The position numbers and the translations under genes were made by a program. A stretch of DNA of 64,000 bases from Yponomeuta sedellus (lineage: Eukaryota > Arthropoda > Insecta > Lepidoptera > Yponomeutidae): positions 7,586,860 through 7,650,859 of the forward strand of contig OW203726.1 in the NCBI GenBank assembly GCA_934045075.1, written 5' to 3'. The notes under the pieces were generated by a model, which searched no databases, was not told the origin of the DNA, and saw only the letters and a program-made list of their open reading frames with translations. Positions within the stretch are counted from its first letter, which is position 1, and each line of letters begins with the position of its first letter. Of the stretch, positions 10,036-19,300 are shown one piece after another.

Positions 10036-10405
10036 AAGTGTGACTGTAGAATAAATAATAAAAAATCAATTTAATTTCAATTAATAATCGGTATCTTTAA
10101 GTTCATATAAAGTAATTAGTTTATAAATTTAATTTTAACTTCAATTACTAATAATCAATATTGTTGACTTTATATAAAAAATAATTGGTTTGTCTATTTT
10201 GGAACGTAACTTCATAATTAACTTTTGTAATTTTTGCCGAGGGTAGTAAACTAACCGTTCATGATTTCTATAAGACACCTGTCACCTCAGTCATCCGGGG
10301 CATCCGGGACCACGGCACCTGAAAAAGTGCCGAAACGTTGGAAAATTGTAAAAATGTAATAAACTAGCATAAATCCGTATAAAAACAGTTTTAATTAAGG
10401 TAAGT

Positions 10406-10871
10406 TTCACAACAATTTCATTAAACAATTCGCAGATTTCTTCCCAGGCCTTCACTTCACTCCTCTATTACTATAACATAACTATCACTTTTTGAATCCC
10501 AAATCTCAGGACGGGATTGTATCCCTGATATAAATAATTCTATATCCATATTTAACTACCTATATGAACCACAGACTACCGTGCGTTACCGTCGACTTTA
10601 CAGCACAGGTTAACTGAGGCAAAGGAGAGAGGGGCGCGGAATCGCGCGAGTGGCGTGTGGCGGCTTTTTGTGTCGACGTTTAGTGGCCGGTGCGAGCCAT
10701 AGAGTACATTTGGTGCGAGCCACAAGAAGCAAGCTGCGACGATTTGTAGCGTGTGGCCGCCACCGGCGCCAACCGTGTGCGGCGAGTCCATATAAAATGT
10801 ATGAAAATTACAGGAAATATGCCAGTGGCGGCGTTTTGTGGTTGTGGCCGGTGGCCCGTGTGCGGTGACCC
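10406..10871. other. Right remnant of the Harbinger element
   Basis: The first ~200 bases continue the interrupted intron sequence and are AT-rich. From about 10620 the sequence is GC-rich and matches the left subterminal region in reverse (GTGGCC, GGTGGC and CACACGGGCC blocks). I see no gene; the open frames here are GC-rich by-products. Confidence 0.6.
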
Positions 10872-10990
10872 TAAGGCTCTTACTAATATACACCGTATAA
10901 GGCTGGTATAGTTAGTGTTTTGTTAACGTCACTTGAATGTAGTTTTCAGTTTGAAGAAAAGAGACAAAACACTGCATAGTTATACAATTC

Positions 10991-11383
10991 TGTCGCGGTC
11001 CTATCCCGAACCATCTACAATAGAGCCTTCTAGAAGCCTATCGAATAGTCGCCGCATGCTGCGTTTTAGTAAATAAACGCTGCAAGCAATAATGACTCAT
11101 ATGTCTACTAGCATAAGGTTCAAAACTCTTTGAAAGGATTACTGTTCGAGCGACGTTGCCGCGTGTACAGAGTGTAGGTACGGGAATGTTCTAGAACCCT
11201 GGCCGGCGGATATAAATAGCGGCCGCCGCGGCGTGCTGTCATTGGACTTCGATTGGACCTGCGATTGGAATCTACGTGTGGACTTCGTGTCGTGAAGACC
11301 TGCAGACCAGACCCTGCGTGAATAAATGCTAAGAAGCTGTCATTGGCGTTTTACATCCAAATCCAGAACCCTAGCCCGTAACA
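10991..11383 (+). repeat. 5' LTR of the Gypsy-type element
   Basis: The 393-bp LTR has a TATA box (TATAAATA, 11211-11218) and a TCATTG initiator-like site whose A (11241) lies 30 bp downstream. Relative to the 3' LTR and the solo LTR it lacks about 95 bp just after that initiator. It has no LINE insertion at this position, so it serves as the empty site. Confidence 0.85.
11211..11241 (+). promoter_or_regulatory. Core promoter of the 5' LTR (TATA plus initiator-like TCA)
   Basis: TATAAATA at 11211 and TCA ending at 11241 have the 30-bp spacing of an insect TATA/initiator promoter. The spacing is the same in the 3' LTR (15133 and 15163) and in the solo LTR, where the box reads AATAAATA. Confidence 0.6.
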
Positions 11384-11410
11384 TTTGGTGTCAGAATTGG
11401 GGATTTGGAG

Positions 11411-12999
11411 ATGCCACTGACTCCGAGAGAGGATACTTCTGGAGTGAGGACCAGGTCCAGAAGTGCTGCGGAGGCCACGCCCACTGCCCCTCAGGCCACG
11501 CCCACCGGCCATAGGGACACGCCCACTGGCCCCGCCCCCAAGCCACGCCCACTGGCCCCGCCCACCAGGCCACGCACATCGAGGGGACACAGCGTATCTG
11601 CCCACTGGCAACGCCCACTAGGCCACGCCCACCGACCCCGTGCACCAGGCCCCGCCCACCGGTCTTGACCACCAGGTTCCACCAACAGGCTCCGCTTCGT
11701 AGCCACGCCCACCGAAGACATTAAACCTCCGTCACGTACAATTGAGGTTTTGGATATGTCTTGTCTGATGGCAATGTTGAAGGGCATGCGAGAAGAACAG
11801 AGAGGCCTGCGAGAAGAGCATAGCAAGCAGATGCGGAGCCTGCAAGAAGAACAGAGAGGCCTGCGAGAAGAGCAGAGCAAGCAGATGCGGTGCCTGCAAG
11901 AAGAACAGAGCAAGCAGATGCAGTGCCTGCAAGAACAACAGAGCAAGCAGATGCAGTGCCTGCAAGAACAACAGAGCAAGCAGATACGGAGTCTGCAAGA
12001 AGAACAGAAGGCAGATCAACAAGTGATCCTATCTGCCGTTACAAAGTTCAGCGATACGGTCGCTAAGCTACATGAACATGTAGAAGTAGTGACCGAACGG
12101 GTTACCAAATTAGAGGAGGACCTACAAAGTCTGAAAAACGGCCTCACTGGACTAGAGCAGGAAGTTCGGCGTATAAAAGCTGCTGGAGTTACGTCGAGCA
12201 GAGTTGTCAGCATAAGCCAGGGGCCTAAAGTCAAGGTGCCTCTGTACGATGGTACTACGTCTTGGGTCGCCTACCGACAGCAGTTCCAGACTGTCGCTGC
12301 TTCAAACGGGTGGACGGATGAACAGAGCCTGACAGCCCTCACCGTCGCGCTCAGAGGTTCGGCTTTATCTGTCCTGTCAAGTTCAAAGATCTGCTGGAGG
12401 CACTTGAGGCTAGATATGGGGAACGGCACCTGGAACACGTTTTTCGTGCCCAGCTACGCGACCGGACCCAGCGCCTGGGTGAAGGACTTCAACAATGGGC
12501 GTTGGAAATTGAGAAGCTGGTTCGAAAGGCGTACCCTTCTGCTGATAGTAAAATGGTGGATACGAATATATAGCAAGCCTTCGTCCACGGAATTAGGGAT
12601 CTTGAAATTAGGGCTGCAGTAAAGCTTCGCCACCATTCTTCATTAAAAGAAGCTCTGGCACACGCCCTGGAAGTTGAAGCCGTGCGTCATGATATCCGGC
12701 AAGGGTATAAACTTCGAGTAGTTACGAAGGAGGTCAAAGAGAACAAGACACCGGCCAAGAAGAACTCCGGGCCCATGTGTTACAAGTGTGGAGAAAGAGG
12801 GCATTTGCAGTTCACGTGTCCTAAGAAGGCGAGGCAACCGACCAAAACAGGAGACAGACTGGGTGCGCGTCTCAACAAAATGGAGCAGCGTTTTGAAGGG
12901 TTCGTAAAGAAGCATGACGCTCCGGCCTTCACTGTGTATCAGGGAAACGAAGCTAGGTTTCCGAGGCGAGTACTGGCTGGAGCGGAGAAAGCCAAGTAA
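11411..12999 (+). pseudogene. Gypsy-type gag, broken
   Basis: Gag packages the element RNA. One frame runs from an ATG at 11411 through the GC-rich leader to a stop at 11666-11668; the same frame is open again from about 11669 to 12622. This part contains 11-residue repeats of the SKQMRCLQEEQ kind (about 11790-12010), a predicted coiled coil, then a capsid-like segment (VPLYDGTTSWVAYRQQF). Near 12375 the homologous frame shifts, and an in-frame stop lies near 12570. The last part (12682-12999) carries the nucleocapsid knuckle CYKCGERGHLQFTC (C-x2-C-x4-H-x4-C). With at least one stop and one frameshift the gene cannot make a full protein. Confidence 0.75.
11460..11720 (+). repeat. GC-rich degenerate repeats of CCACGCCCAC in the Gypsy leader
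   Basis: The words CCACGCCCAC and CCCCGCCCAC occur roughly ten times with spacings near 12-25 bp between the LTR and the coiled-coil part of gag. They resemble GC boxes bound by Sp/KLF zinc-finger proteins. They are also translated as Pro/Thr-rich sequence in the gag frame, so coding repeat expansion is an alternative explanation. Confidence 0.5.
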
Positions 13000-13149
13000 C
13001 CAGAATCTCACAATTATGCAATGGGAACAATCTGTCAAGAAGGCCGTGTCCGGAAGACTGCAAGCACTGTGCCAAACAAGAGACAAAGGAACTGCCATTG
13101 AGATTGACAAGAATGAGTCCATCGAGATCTTGGGAAGACGAGGCGATGA

Positions 13150-14897
13150 AAGAAGCACAGGAAGATGACGAAGATGTACGGCTCATTGTCGCATAGAAGA
13201 AACGAGGCGAGGACAAACCAAGATGGTGCGAAGTCGCTCCGCTCCTACTAGTGTTGTCACCAAGGCATCCTGGGCTCAATGGGACAGTTTTATTCTTCAG
13301 AACGGAATACTTTACCGTAAATGGGAGAAACCTAACGGCAGTGAGTTCCATCTTCAGATATCTGTCCCAAGAGATAAGGTACAAGATGTCCTTCATGAAA
13401 TACATGACGGTGTGTCAGGTGGACAATTGGGCGTAAAAAGGACTTTAACAAAGATTCGAGAAAGGTTTTACTGGCTCCATTGTCGAGAAGATGTGCAAGA
13501 TTGGTGCCGCAAGTGTGCTACTTGCGCCGCGGTGAAAGGCCCATCAACTAGAAACCGAGGAAATCTGCAACTTTATAACGTCGGTGCGCCATGGGAACGC
13601 ATTGCAGTTGATGTGGCTGGACCGTTCCCAGTAACGGAATCAGGAAATAAGTATTTCATGGTAGTTATGGATTACTTCACTAAATGGCCAGAGGTATTCG
13701 CCATACCCAATCAAGAAGCCACGACTGTTGCCTCCAAGTTGTTTGAGGAAGTAGTTTGCCGGTTTGGTGTGCCCATGGAAATACACTCCGACCAAGGCAG
13801 GAATTTTGAGTCTCAAGTATTTCAAGAACTCTGTAAAATATTGGGAATGCATACGACTAGGACCACCCCATATCATCATCAATCTGACGGCATGGTTGAA
13901 AGATTTAACCAAACACTTGAGAGACATTTAGCGAAAGTTGTTGACAGGCACTGTAGACAGAGTATAAGACTGGGACAAATACATACCGCCATTCCTTTTG
14001 GCCTACAGAACGGCAGAACATGAAAGCACGAAGGTAACCCCGGCGCGTGTAAATTTCGGCTGAGAACTGAGAATACCAGTAGATCCGCTGACTGGAGGAC
14101 CTCCTGTTCGGTTAGCATGGACGTTTTGACTCTCTCTCGATGTCAAGTGAGAGACTTGCCGAGTCTAAAGTCCCAACATGGCAACCGAGAATCGAGATCG
14201 CTCGAGATAGCCCGAAGAGTGCGGTCTTGTCTATCAAAAAGTTAAAGAATTTGTAATTTTTCTGTCAAATATATGCTTTCGAGGCCTCTTCACCTCCGTG
14301 AGTACCAGACATGTGTCGGTCGCATATGTCAAAATTAGTGTCTATCTCGACCGAAATTATCTCGGCAGTGTCACCATGCTACTGCTTGTAGACATGTATC
14401 GGTCTTCTCCATCTCGATCGCGATGGCCATGCTAAAGTCGAGACATCTCGGTCACATCTCGAACTCGATAGAGAAACTGACATTTTTGCATAGAAAAAGG
14501 CGTTTCTCGAGCGGACCACGCTAAGCGCACTGATGACCCACGTTCTCTACAAGACTACATTTCCGAGATACGTGAGAAAATGCGAGAGATTCATGCCATA
14601 GTACGGGAAAACGGATTGGAGTCGAGTGAAAAGATGAAAACTAGGTATGACCGCCGAGCAAATACAAGCGGCTTCGAAGAAGGAGCACTAGTCTGGCTTC
14701 ACAACGTAACTCGACGAAAAGGAAAATCTCCGAAATTGCAGACAAGATGGGAGGGACCGTACAAAGTGGTAACTCGGTTCAATGACGTGACTTACAGAAT
14801 TCAACGTCAACCAAGAGGTGCACAAAAAGTGGTTCACATCGACCGCTTAGCTTCTTGTCACGGCAGTAATAAAGATGCTCGGGACGAGCATCTCTAA
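13150..14897 (+). pseudogene. Gypsy-type integrase, interrupted
   Basis: Integrase inserts the cDNA into the genome. The N-terminal zinc finger is visible as HEIHDG...CRKCATC. The catalytic core has Asp in AVDVAGPFP, Asp in HSDQGRNFES and Glu in GMVERFNQTLERH, so the D,D-35-E triad is present. The intact stretch is 13223-14023; a stop lies upstream near 13195 and a frameshift near 14000, after which the core continues to about 14110. Then some 400 bases of unrelated CTCGA-rich sequence intervene before the C-terminal domain resumes (14520-14897, with LVWLHNVTRRKGKSPKLQTRWEG split across positions 14690-14760). Protease, RT and RNase H are absent upstream. Confidence 0.8.
14112..14518. repeat. 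CTCGA/ATCTCG-rich insertion inside the integrase
   Basis: This segment separates two parts of one integrase. It is unusually rich in CTCGA, TCGAGA and ATCTCG words in both orientations and has no open frame of note. I could not delimit terminal repeats or a target duplication, so it may be a small non-autonomous element or locally rearranged sequence. Confidence 0.4.
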
Positions 14898-14908
14898 GAG
14901 GGGAGCAG

Positions 14909-15623
14909 TGTCGCGGTCCTATCCCGAACCATCTAGAATAGAGCCTTCTAGAAGCCTATCGAATAGTCGCCGCATGCTGCGTTTTAGTAAACAATAAGCG
15001 CTGCAAGCAATAATGACTCGTATGTCTACTAGCATAAGGTTCAAAACTCTTTGACAAGAAATAATTCTAGAGACGTTGCCGCGTGCACTGTGTAGTTACG
15101 AACGGGAATGTTCGAGAAACCTTGCCGGCGGATATAAATAGCGGCCGCCGCGGCGCACTGTCATTGTGCGCCCTCCTCGGCCTCGAGGGGGGTCGCTCCC
15201 GATGTGGGTTTAGGGGTCCTTAGGACCAAAACCAGTCCCAAGGTGGTGTTTAGTGGGTAGGCGCACTTCTTGTGAGTCCCACATTGGCAGCACGACCGGG
15301 TCCGTGCTGTTATGCATGAGCATTTACCACCTCCCTCCCCCGTGTCCTCCGGAGGGTGCCCTTTATAGGGTAAAAAAAAACGCACTGTCAGTTCAGTTCC
15401 ATTTGGAATAGCGAAGAGTGAACTTCAAGTGAACATACTCGTACCTGCGATACGAGCGATAACCTACAACCTCAGCGATACTATTGGACTTCGATTAGAC
15501 CTGCGATTGGAATCTACGTGTGGACTTCGTGTCGTGAAGACCTGCACCAGGCCCTGCGTGAAAAAATCCGAAGAATTTGTCATTGGCGTTTTACATCCAA
15601 ATCCAGAACCCTAGCCCGTAACA
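14909..15623 (+). repeat. 3' LTR of the Gypsy-type element, carrying a LINE insertion
   Basis: The LTR starts TGTCGCGGTCC directly after the purine tract and ends CCGTAACA. Excluding the 217-bp LINE insertion and one copy of its TSD it is about 490 bp, as in the solo LTR at 41733-43728. TATAAATA lies at 15133-15140. Confidence 0.85.
15164..15380 (+). mobile_element. Jockey-like LINE, 5'-truncated 217-bp copy in the 3' LTR
   Basis: The segment begins TTGTGCGCCCTCCTCGGCC and ends in nine A residues. It matches the 3' UTR of the longer copy at 41967-43469. It is flanked by a perfect 10-bp duplication, CGCACTGTCA (15154-15163 and 15381-15390). The target is the initiator of the LTR, 30 bp downstream of its TATA box. 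Confidence 0.88.
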
Positions 15624-16006
15624 ATATTAAAGGTACTTTCCCTCCATGTGGCATAGCCGTGGGACGCCCTGTATGTGTATAGTGCTGCTCGACAGCGGTA
15701 CATGATGATTCTCCATTGGTTACATTTTGTATCTGAATACTTTATGAGGACATTTGGATCTCGAAGGAACTGAAGAATGCGTCTATAATTTACGCGAGTT
15801 TCAGGAGGTCATGGGTTTGAACCCCGTACGTACTTTCCTTTTATTTTGTTATTTAGTCGCATTAATTTAAGTTTCAAGTAGGTAGGTACATTTATCAAGT
15901 AGTAGTAACAATATCAAGATACGATACGATATCAAGCCTTGTATGCCCCCACTGCTGGGACTACCTACCTCTGCGCCTGAAACGCCAATCGTTATCTGAA
16001 AACGGC
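15624..16006. other. Spacer with SINE-like fragments
   Basis: A B-box-like GGGTTTGAACCCC (about 15809-15821) marks a SINE fragment. AAGCCTTGTATGCCCCCACTG (about 15935-15955) is a reversed tail of the CAGCAGTGGGGACATAC repeat family. The 5' end of the following LINE was not located precisely. Confidence 0.4.
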
Positions 16007-16339
16007 TTGCAGTGGGATGCATACGGGTTATCTAAACGAGAGAGGGCCAGAACACATGGCCCTCTCTCGCCAGGATATGACAGACGGGCCCACGAAGCCT
16101 TAGTGCAGGACTACTCATACTCCCCATCCCGAAATGGGTGCGGTTATAGCCAAACCCAGCTACCAAACTCTGATATCAGTGAGTCGATTGAGCAAGTAGT
16201 TACCATTCTTTCTTCCCTCATCTGTTCTAATTCTTTACCGGACCACGTTGCCACTAAATTAAACTTAATTTTCAATACTCTCCACCATGGATACTCCCCT
16301 TTCACTACTTCAGTGGAACGCACGGAGCATAATACATAA
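16007..16339 (+). pseudogene. LINE ORF1, C-terminal remnant
   Basis: The open frame ends in sequence typical of a helical ORF1 C-terminus (DISESIEQVVTILSSLIC) and overlaps the ORF2 start. The first ~45 codons include a hairpin (GAGAGAGGGCCA/TGGCCCTCTCTC, about 16038-16069) and may not be native. The CCHC knuckles expected of I-type ORF1 are missing, so the protein is N-terminally truncated. Confidence 0.5.
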
Positions 16340-19300
16340 AAAACATGAATTAATATACTTACTAAACAAATTTAATACAGCTATATGCTGCCTTAGCGAG
16401 ACCTGGCTTAGACCAGATCTCAATTTTAATGTAAATAATTTTAGCTGTGTACGTGACGATAGGTTTGACAACTATGGCGGTTGTGCCATACTTGTCAACA
16501 ATAAAATTCCCTTTTCCCCGATAAATCTCCCACCGATAAATAGTAGTTACAGTGACAATGTTAACATGTTGGCTATCAGAGCTTTAGGTATTACAATTAT
16601 TTCTGTTTACATCACAAACCCACAAATTGCATTAATTCCATTTCTTAGTGCCATATTTGCGCAGCTACATGGGCCAAGCATTATCATGGGAGACTTTAAT
16701 TGCCACCACTACCGATGGGGGTCCGACCACTGTGATGTCTTTGGGGAGGAGCTTGCGGAGGCTATTGACAATGCTGGTCTTTGCATTGTTAACGATGGAC
16801 GAGCTACACGCAGGGGCCAGGTGGGGGAGAGGAAAAGCTGTGTGGACCTAACTATTTGCTCTCTCGACCTGGGCTCCCGTTGCATCTGGGATCGGCTGAA
16901 CTCAACCCATGGAAGTGACCACTTCCCGATAATTGTAGATCTACCCCACAAATCGGTACCAGATAAAAACATTAAACCTCTTCTCAAATATCGATTAACC
17001 AAAAGTGGTTGGGAGACGTATTACGACCTGGTGGAGCGGGAGATCCAGGCTATACCCGCATCTAATGAAGATGACTTGGTCTCTAAATACAATGCATTCA
17101 CACAAGCTATTAAAAAGTCTGCGGAAATAGCCTTTCCGGTTAAGGGGCCTCACCGCGGGAAGATACCGTCTCCTCCTTGGTGGGATGAAGAGTGCACTCA
17201 AGTTATAAGGGAGCGCAAGGAAGCCGAACAAAGGTGCAACGAATCCTCCTCCATCGACAATCTTGTGGAATATCGTAGAATCCTGGCTAAGTCCAAAAGA
17301 GTTCTGCGCCGGAAGAAAAGAGCAGGCTGGGTTTCTTTTTGTACCTCTCTTTCTCCGTCCACACCGTCTACAACAATTTGGAAACAAATAAACCGATTTC
17401 GGCATTGTTATTCCCCAAGGTTATCAAGTGCCATCTCAGATATAGTTGCGGAATCTTTTTTCACTAAACTGGCCCCTCCTTACGTGCCTGCGGAGGATGA
17501 GTTGAAGTTCCCCGACCTCCCCATAACCAGTACTCATGATCCACTGGATGGGCCTTTTTCTATGGAAGAGCTAAAAACTGTTATGTCACAAGTTAGGGAC
17601 TCTTCTCCTGGTGAGGATGGTTTCCCATACTCCTTCCTGGTAAAAGCCGGTCCCTACACTCAGAATTATTTCCTAAGTTTTGCCAATAATTGTCTCGAAA
17701 CTGGCCATGTACCAGAAATGTGGAAAAGTCAATTAATCATGCCTATCTTAAAACCTGGTAAAAGCTCCGACGACCCTAATGGATTCAGGCCTATTGCCCT
17801 CTCATCTGTTATGTCTAAAGTCTTAGAACATCTTCTGAAGAATAGACTTGAATGGCTCGTAGAAAATAAGAACCTTCTGCCCAAAACGCAGTTCGGTTTC
17901 CGCAAAGGCTTGAGTACAATGGACAGTGTTTCGGTATTGGTCACAGACGCTAGAGTGGCTTTTAGCAAAAATGACTCTATGGTGGCAGTATTTCTGGATA
18001 TATCTTCAGCTTATGACAGCGTTCTCCTTTCAGTCCTCAGGCAAAAATTGCTGCATCTGAGGGTTCCTGTTAAGTTAGTTCGATGTATAAGCTTGCTACT
18101 TATGTCGCGATCTGTCGCTCTTCGTATCCCTGACTACGAATCTGACTATAGAATATTAAGTAGAGGCCTTCCCCAGGGCTCAGTGTTGAGCCCCATCCTA
18201 TTTAATATCTACACATATGACATTAATTCTAGCCTTAATTATAATTGCCAAATTCTGCAGTACGCTGATGATGTCGCCCTATATGTTGCGGATAACTCTA
18301 TCGAGGTGGCTGCAAAATCTTTAAATATTTCCCTCAAATCACTCGACCAGTGGCTTAACCATCATGGCCTTGTTCTTTCGGCCCATAAAAGCTCTCTAAT
18401 TATCTTTACTAGGAAAAGGCAGAGTAATATCCCTCCAGTCGAGGTAAAAATTGGTGGTGTAACAATTCCACGCAAGGAGAAGGTGAAATTCCTGGGCGTC
18501 TACTTGGACTCTAAACTCTCTGGTGTCCAACACGTCGAACACCTGATCAAAAAATGTGAAAGAGTTTATTCCATACTTAGGGTTCTTGCCGGTGTTTGGT
18601 GGGGAGCCCACCCGTATTGCTTGAAATTAGTTTATAACGCCCTCATTAGAAGCATAATGGACTACGGTTTTTTTGCCTTAGAACCAATAAACAAAACGTC
18701 TCTAGTCAAACTGGACCGAATCCAGTTCAAATGCTTACGGCTAATTTTAGGGTGTATGCGATCCACTCCCACTAACGCCCTCCAAGTGGAAGCGGTTGAC
18801 CCTCCTCTTCATCTTCGCAGACAGTACCTAGCTGATCGTTTCATGATCAGGGTTTGCTCCAGATCGTCGCACATTCTCTTACAGAAGATACAGGAACTGG
18901 ACTCACTGACCCGTACATGCTCCTACTGGAAAAATAAGGAAGTTCCAATTATCTTACAGAGCTTTCGACGGGTAAAAGGGTTTGAAAGGTCTTTGGTAGC
19001 GAGTGGGACTTTACCTATGTTTGAATACAGCTTCAATGTAATTCAGTATAAGCCTAATATTCTCATGAACATAGGTATCGGTAAAGACAACCCTTCTGCC
19101 AACACGAATTTCAATTCGATAGTGAATGACCGGTGGTCCGACTGTCAAAGAATTTTCACAGACGCGTCAAAATTATCTCCATCTACCCCAGTGGGAGTTG
19201 CGATATTTTTGCAAAATTCAAAACTAGTCCTACAATTTAAGTGCCCACCGGAATCCTCGGTTTTCACAGGCGAGTGCATAGGAGTTTTGGAGGCCTGCAG

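Larger units (their letters stand above)
4902..10393 (+). mobile_element. Penelope-like element with long inverted terminal arms
   Basis: The insertion is bounded by a 14-bp target duplication, ATTAAGGTAAGTTT, at 4888-4901 and 10394-10407. It encodes the C-terminal half of a Penelope-type reverse transcriptase followed by a GIY-YIG endonuclease (about 8825-10032). Its right arm (about 9653-10396) is repeated in reverse on the left (4936-5065 plus 8223-8822, split by the pogo element). About 34 bases at the extreme left (4902-4935) are not in the inverted repeat, like the terminal extensions described for Penelope pseudo-LTRs. The reverse transcriptase lacks its N-terminal part, so the copy is 5' truncated and probably dead. 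Confidence 0.85.
4936..10396. repeat. Inverted arms of the Penelope-like element
   Basis: Left arm 4936-5065 joined to 8223-8822; right arm about 9653-10396. Each includes the end of the endonuclease frame, the AT-rich 3' region and the terminal segment with a GGCAC/GTGCC hairpin followed by GAAACGTTGG. The arms are nearly identical; the left lacks a few bases near 5025. The inner left junction (about 8820) is flanked by CTTCACTAGTCAAA and its reverse complement, a small palindrome expected of a fold-back or template-switch event. Confidence 0.8.
4439..10871 (+). mobile_element. PIF/Harbinger DNA transposon, deleted and invaded
   Basis: The left end begins GTGTCGCCGCACACGGGCCA; the right end, reverse-complemented, begins GGGTCACCGCACACGGGCCA. 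Both are flanked by TAA (4436-4438 and 10872-10874), the 3-bp TSD typical of PIF/Harbinger. Between the ends remain one transposase exon (4607-4893), a large Penelope-like insertion (4902-10393) and a GC-rich right subterminal region (about 10640-10870). The rest of the transposase and the MADF/Myb-type second ORF are missing, so this copy could not move by itself. Without the insertion the remnant is about 1 kb. Confidence 0.85.
10991..15623 (+). mobile_element. Gypsy-type LTR retrotransposon, internally deleted
   Basis: Two LTRs begin TGTCGCGGTCC and end CCGTAACA. After the 5' LTR comes TTTGGTGTCAGAATTGG, the usual place for a primer-binding site; before the 3' LTR is a purine tract (AGAGGGGAGCAG, 14897-14908). 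The inside holds a broken gag with a CCHC knuckle and an integrase, but no protease, reverse transcriptase or RNase H, so roughly 2-3 kb is missing near 13000-13150. The four bases outside the LTRs differ (ATTC and ATAT), so there is no visible TSD. The LTRs differ by many substitutions and a ~95-bp indel. This is a dead, possibly recombinant copy. Confidence 0.85.

Noticed and set aside
10262..10345. Hammerhead ribozyme in the Penelope-like terminal arm
   Set aside because: Penelope pseudo-LTRs often hold one. A GGCAC/GTGCC stem followed by GAAAC is present, but the required CUGANGA box before the stem is not found on either strand, so at most a decayed relic remains.
11351..11979. Minus-strand frames rich in Cys, Leu and Ser over the Gypsy gag
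   Set aside because: They are mirror frames of the GC-rich leader and the coiled-coil repeats, with no independent support.
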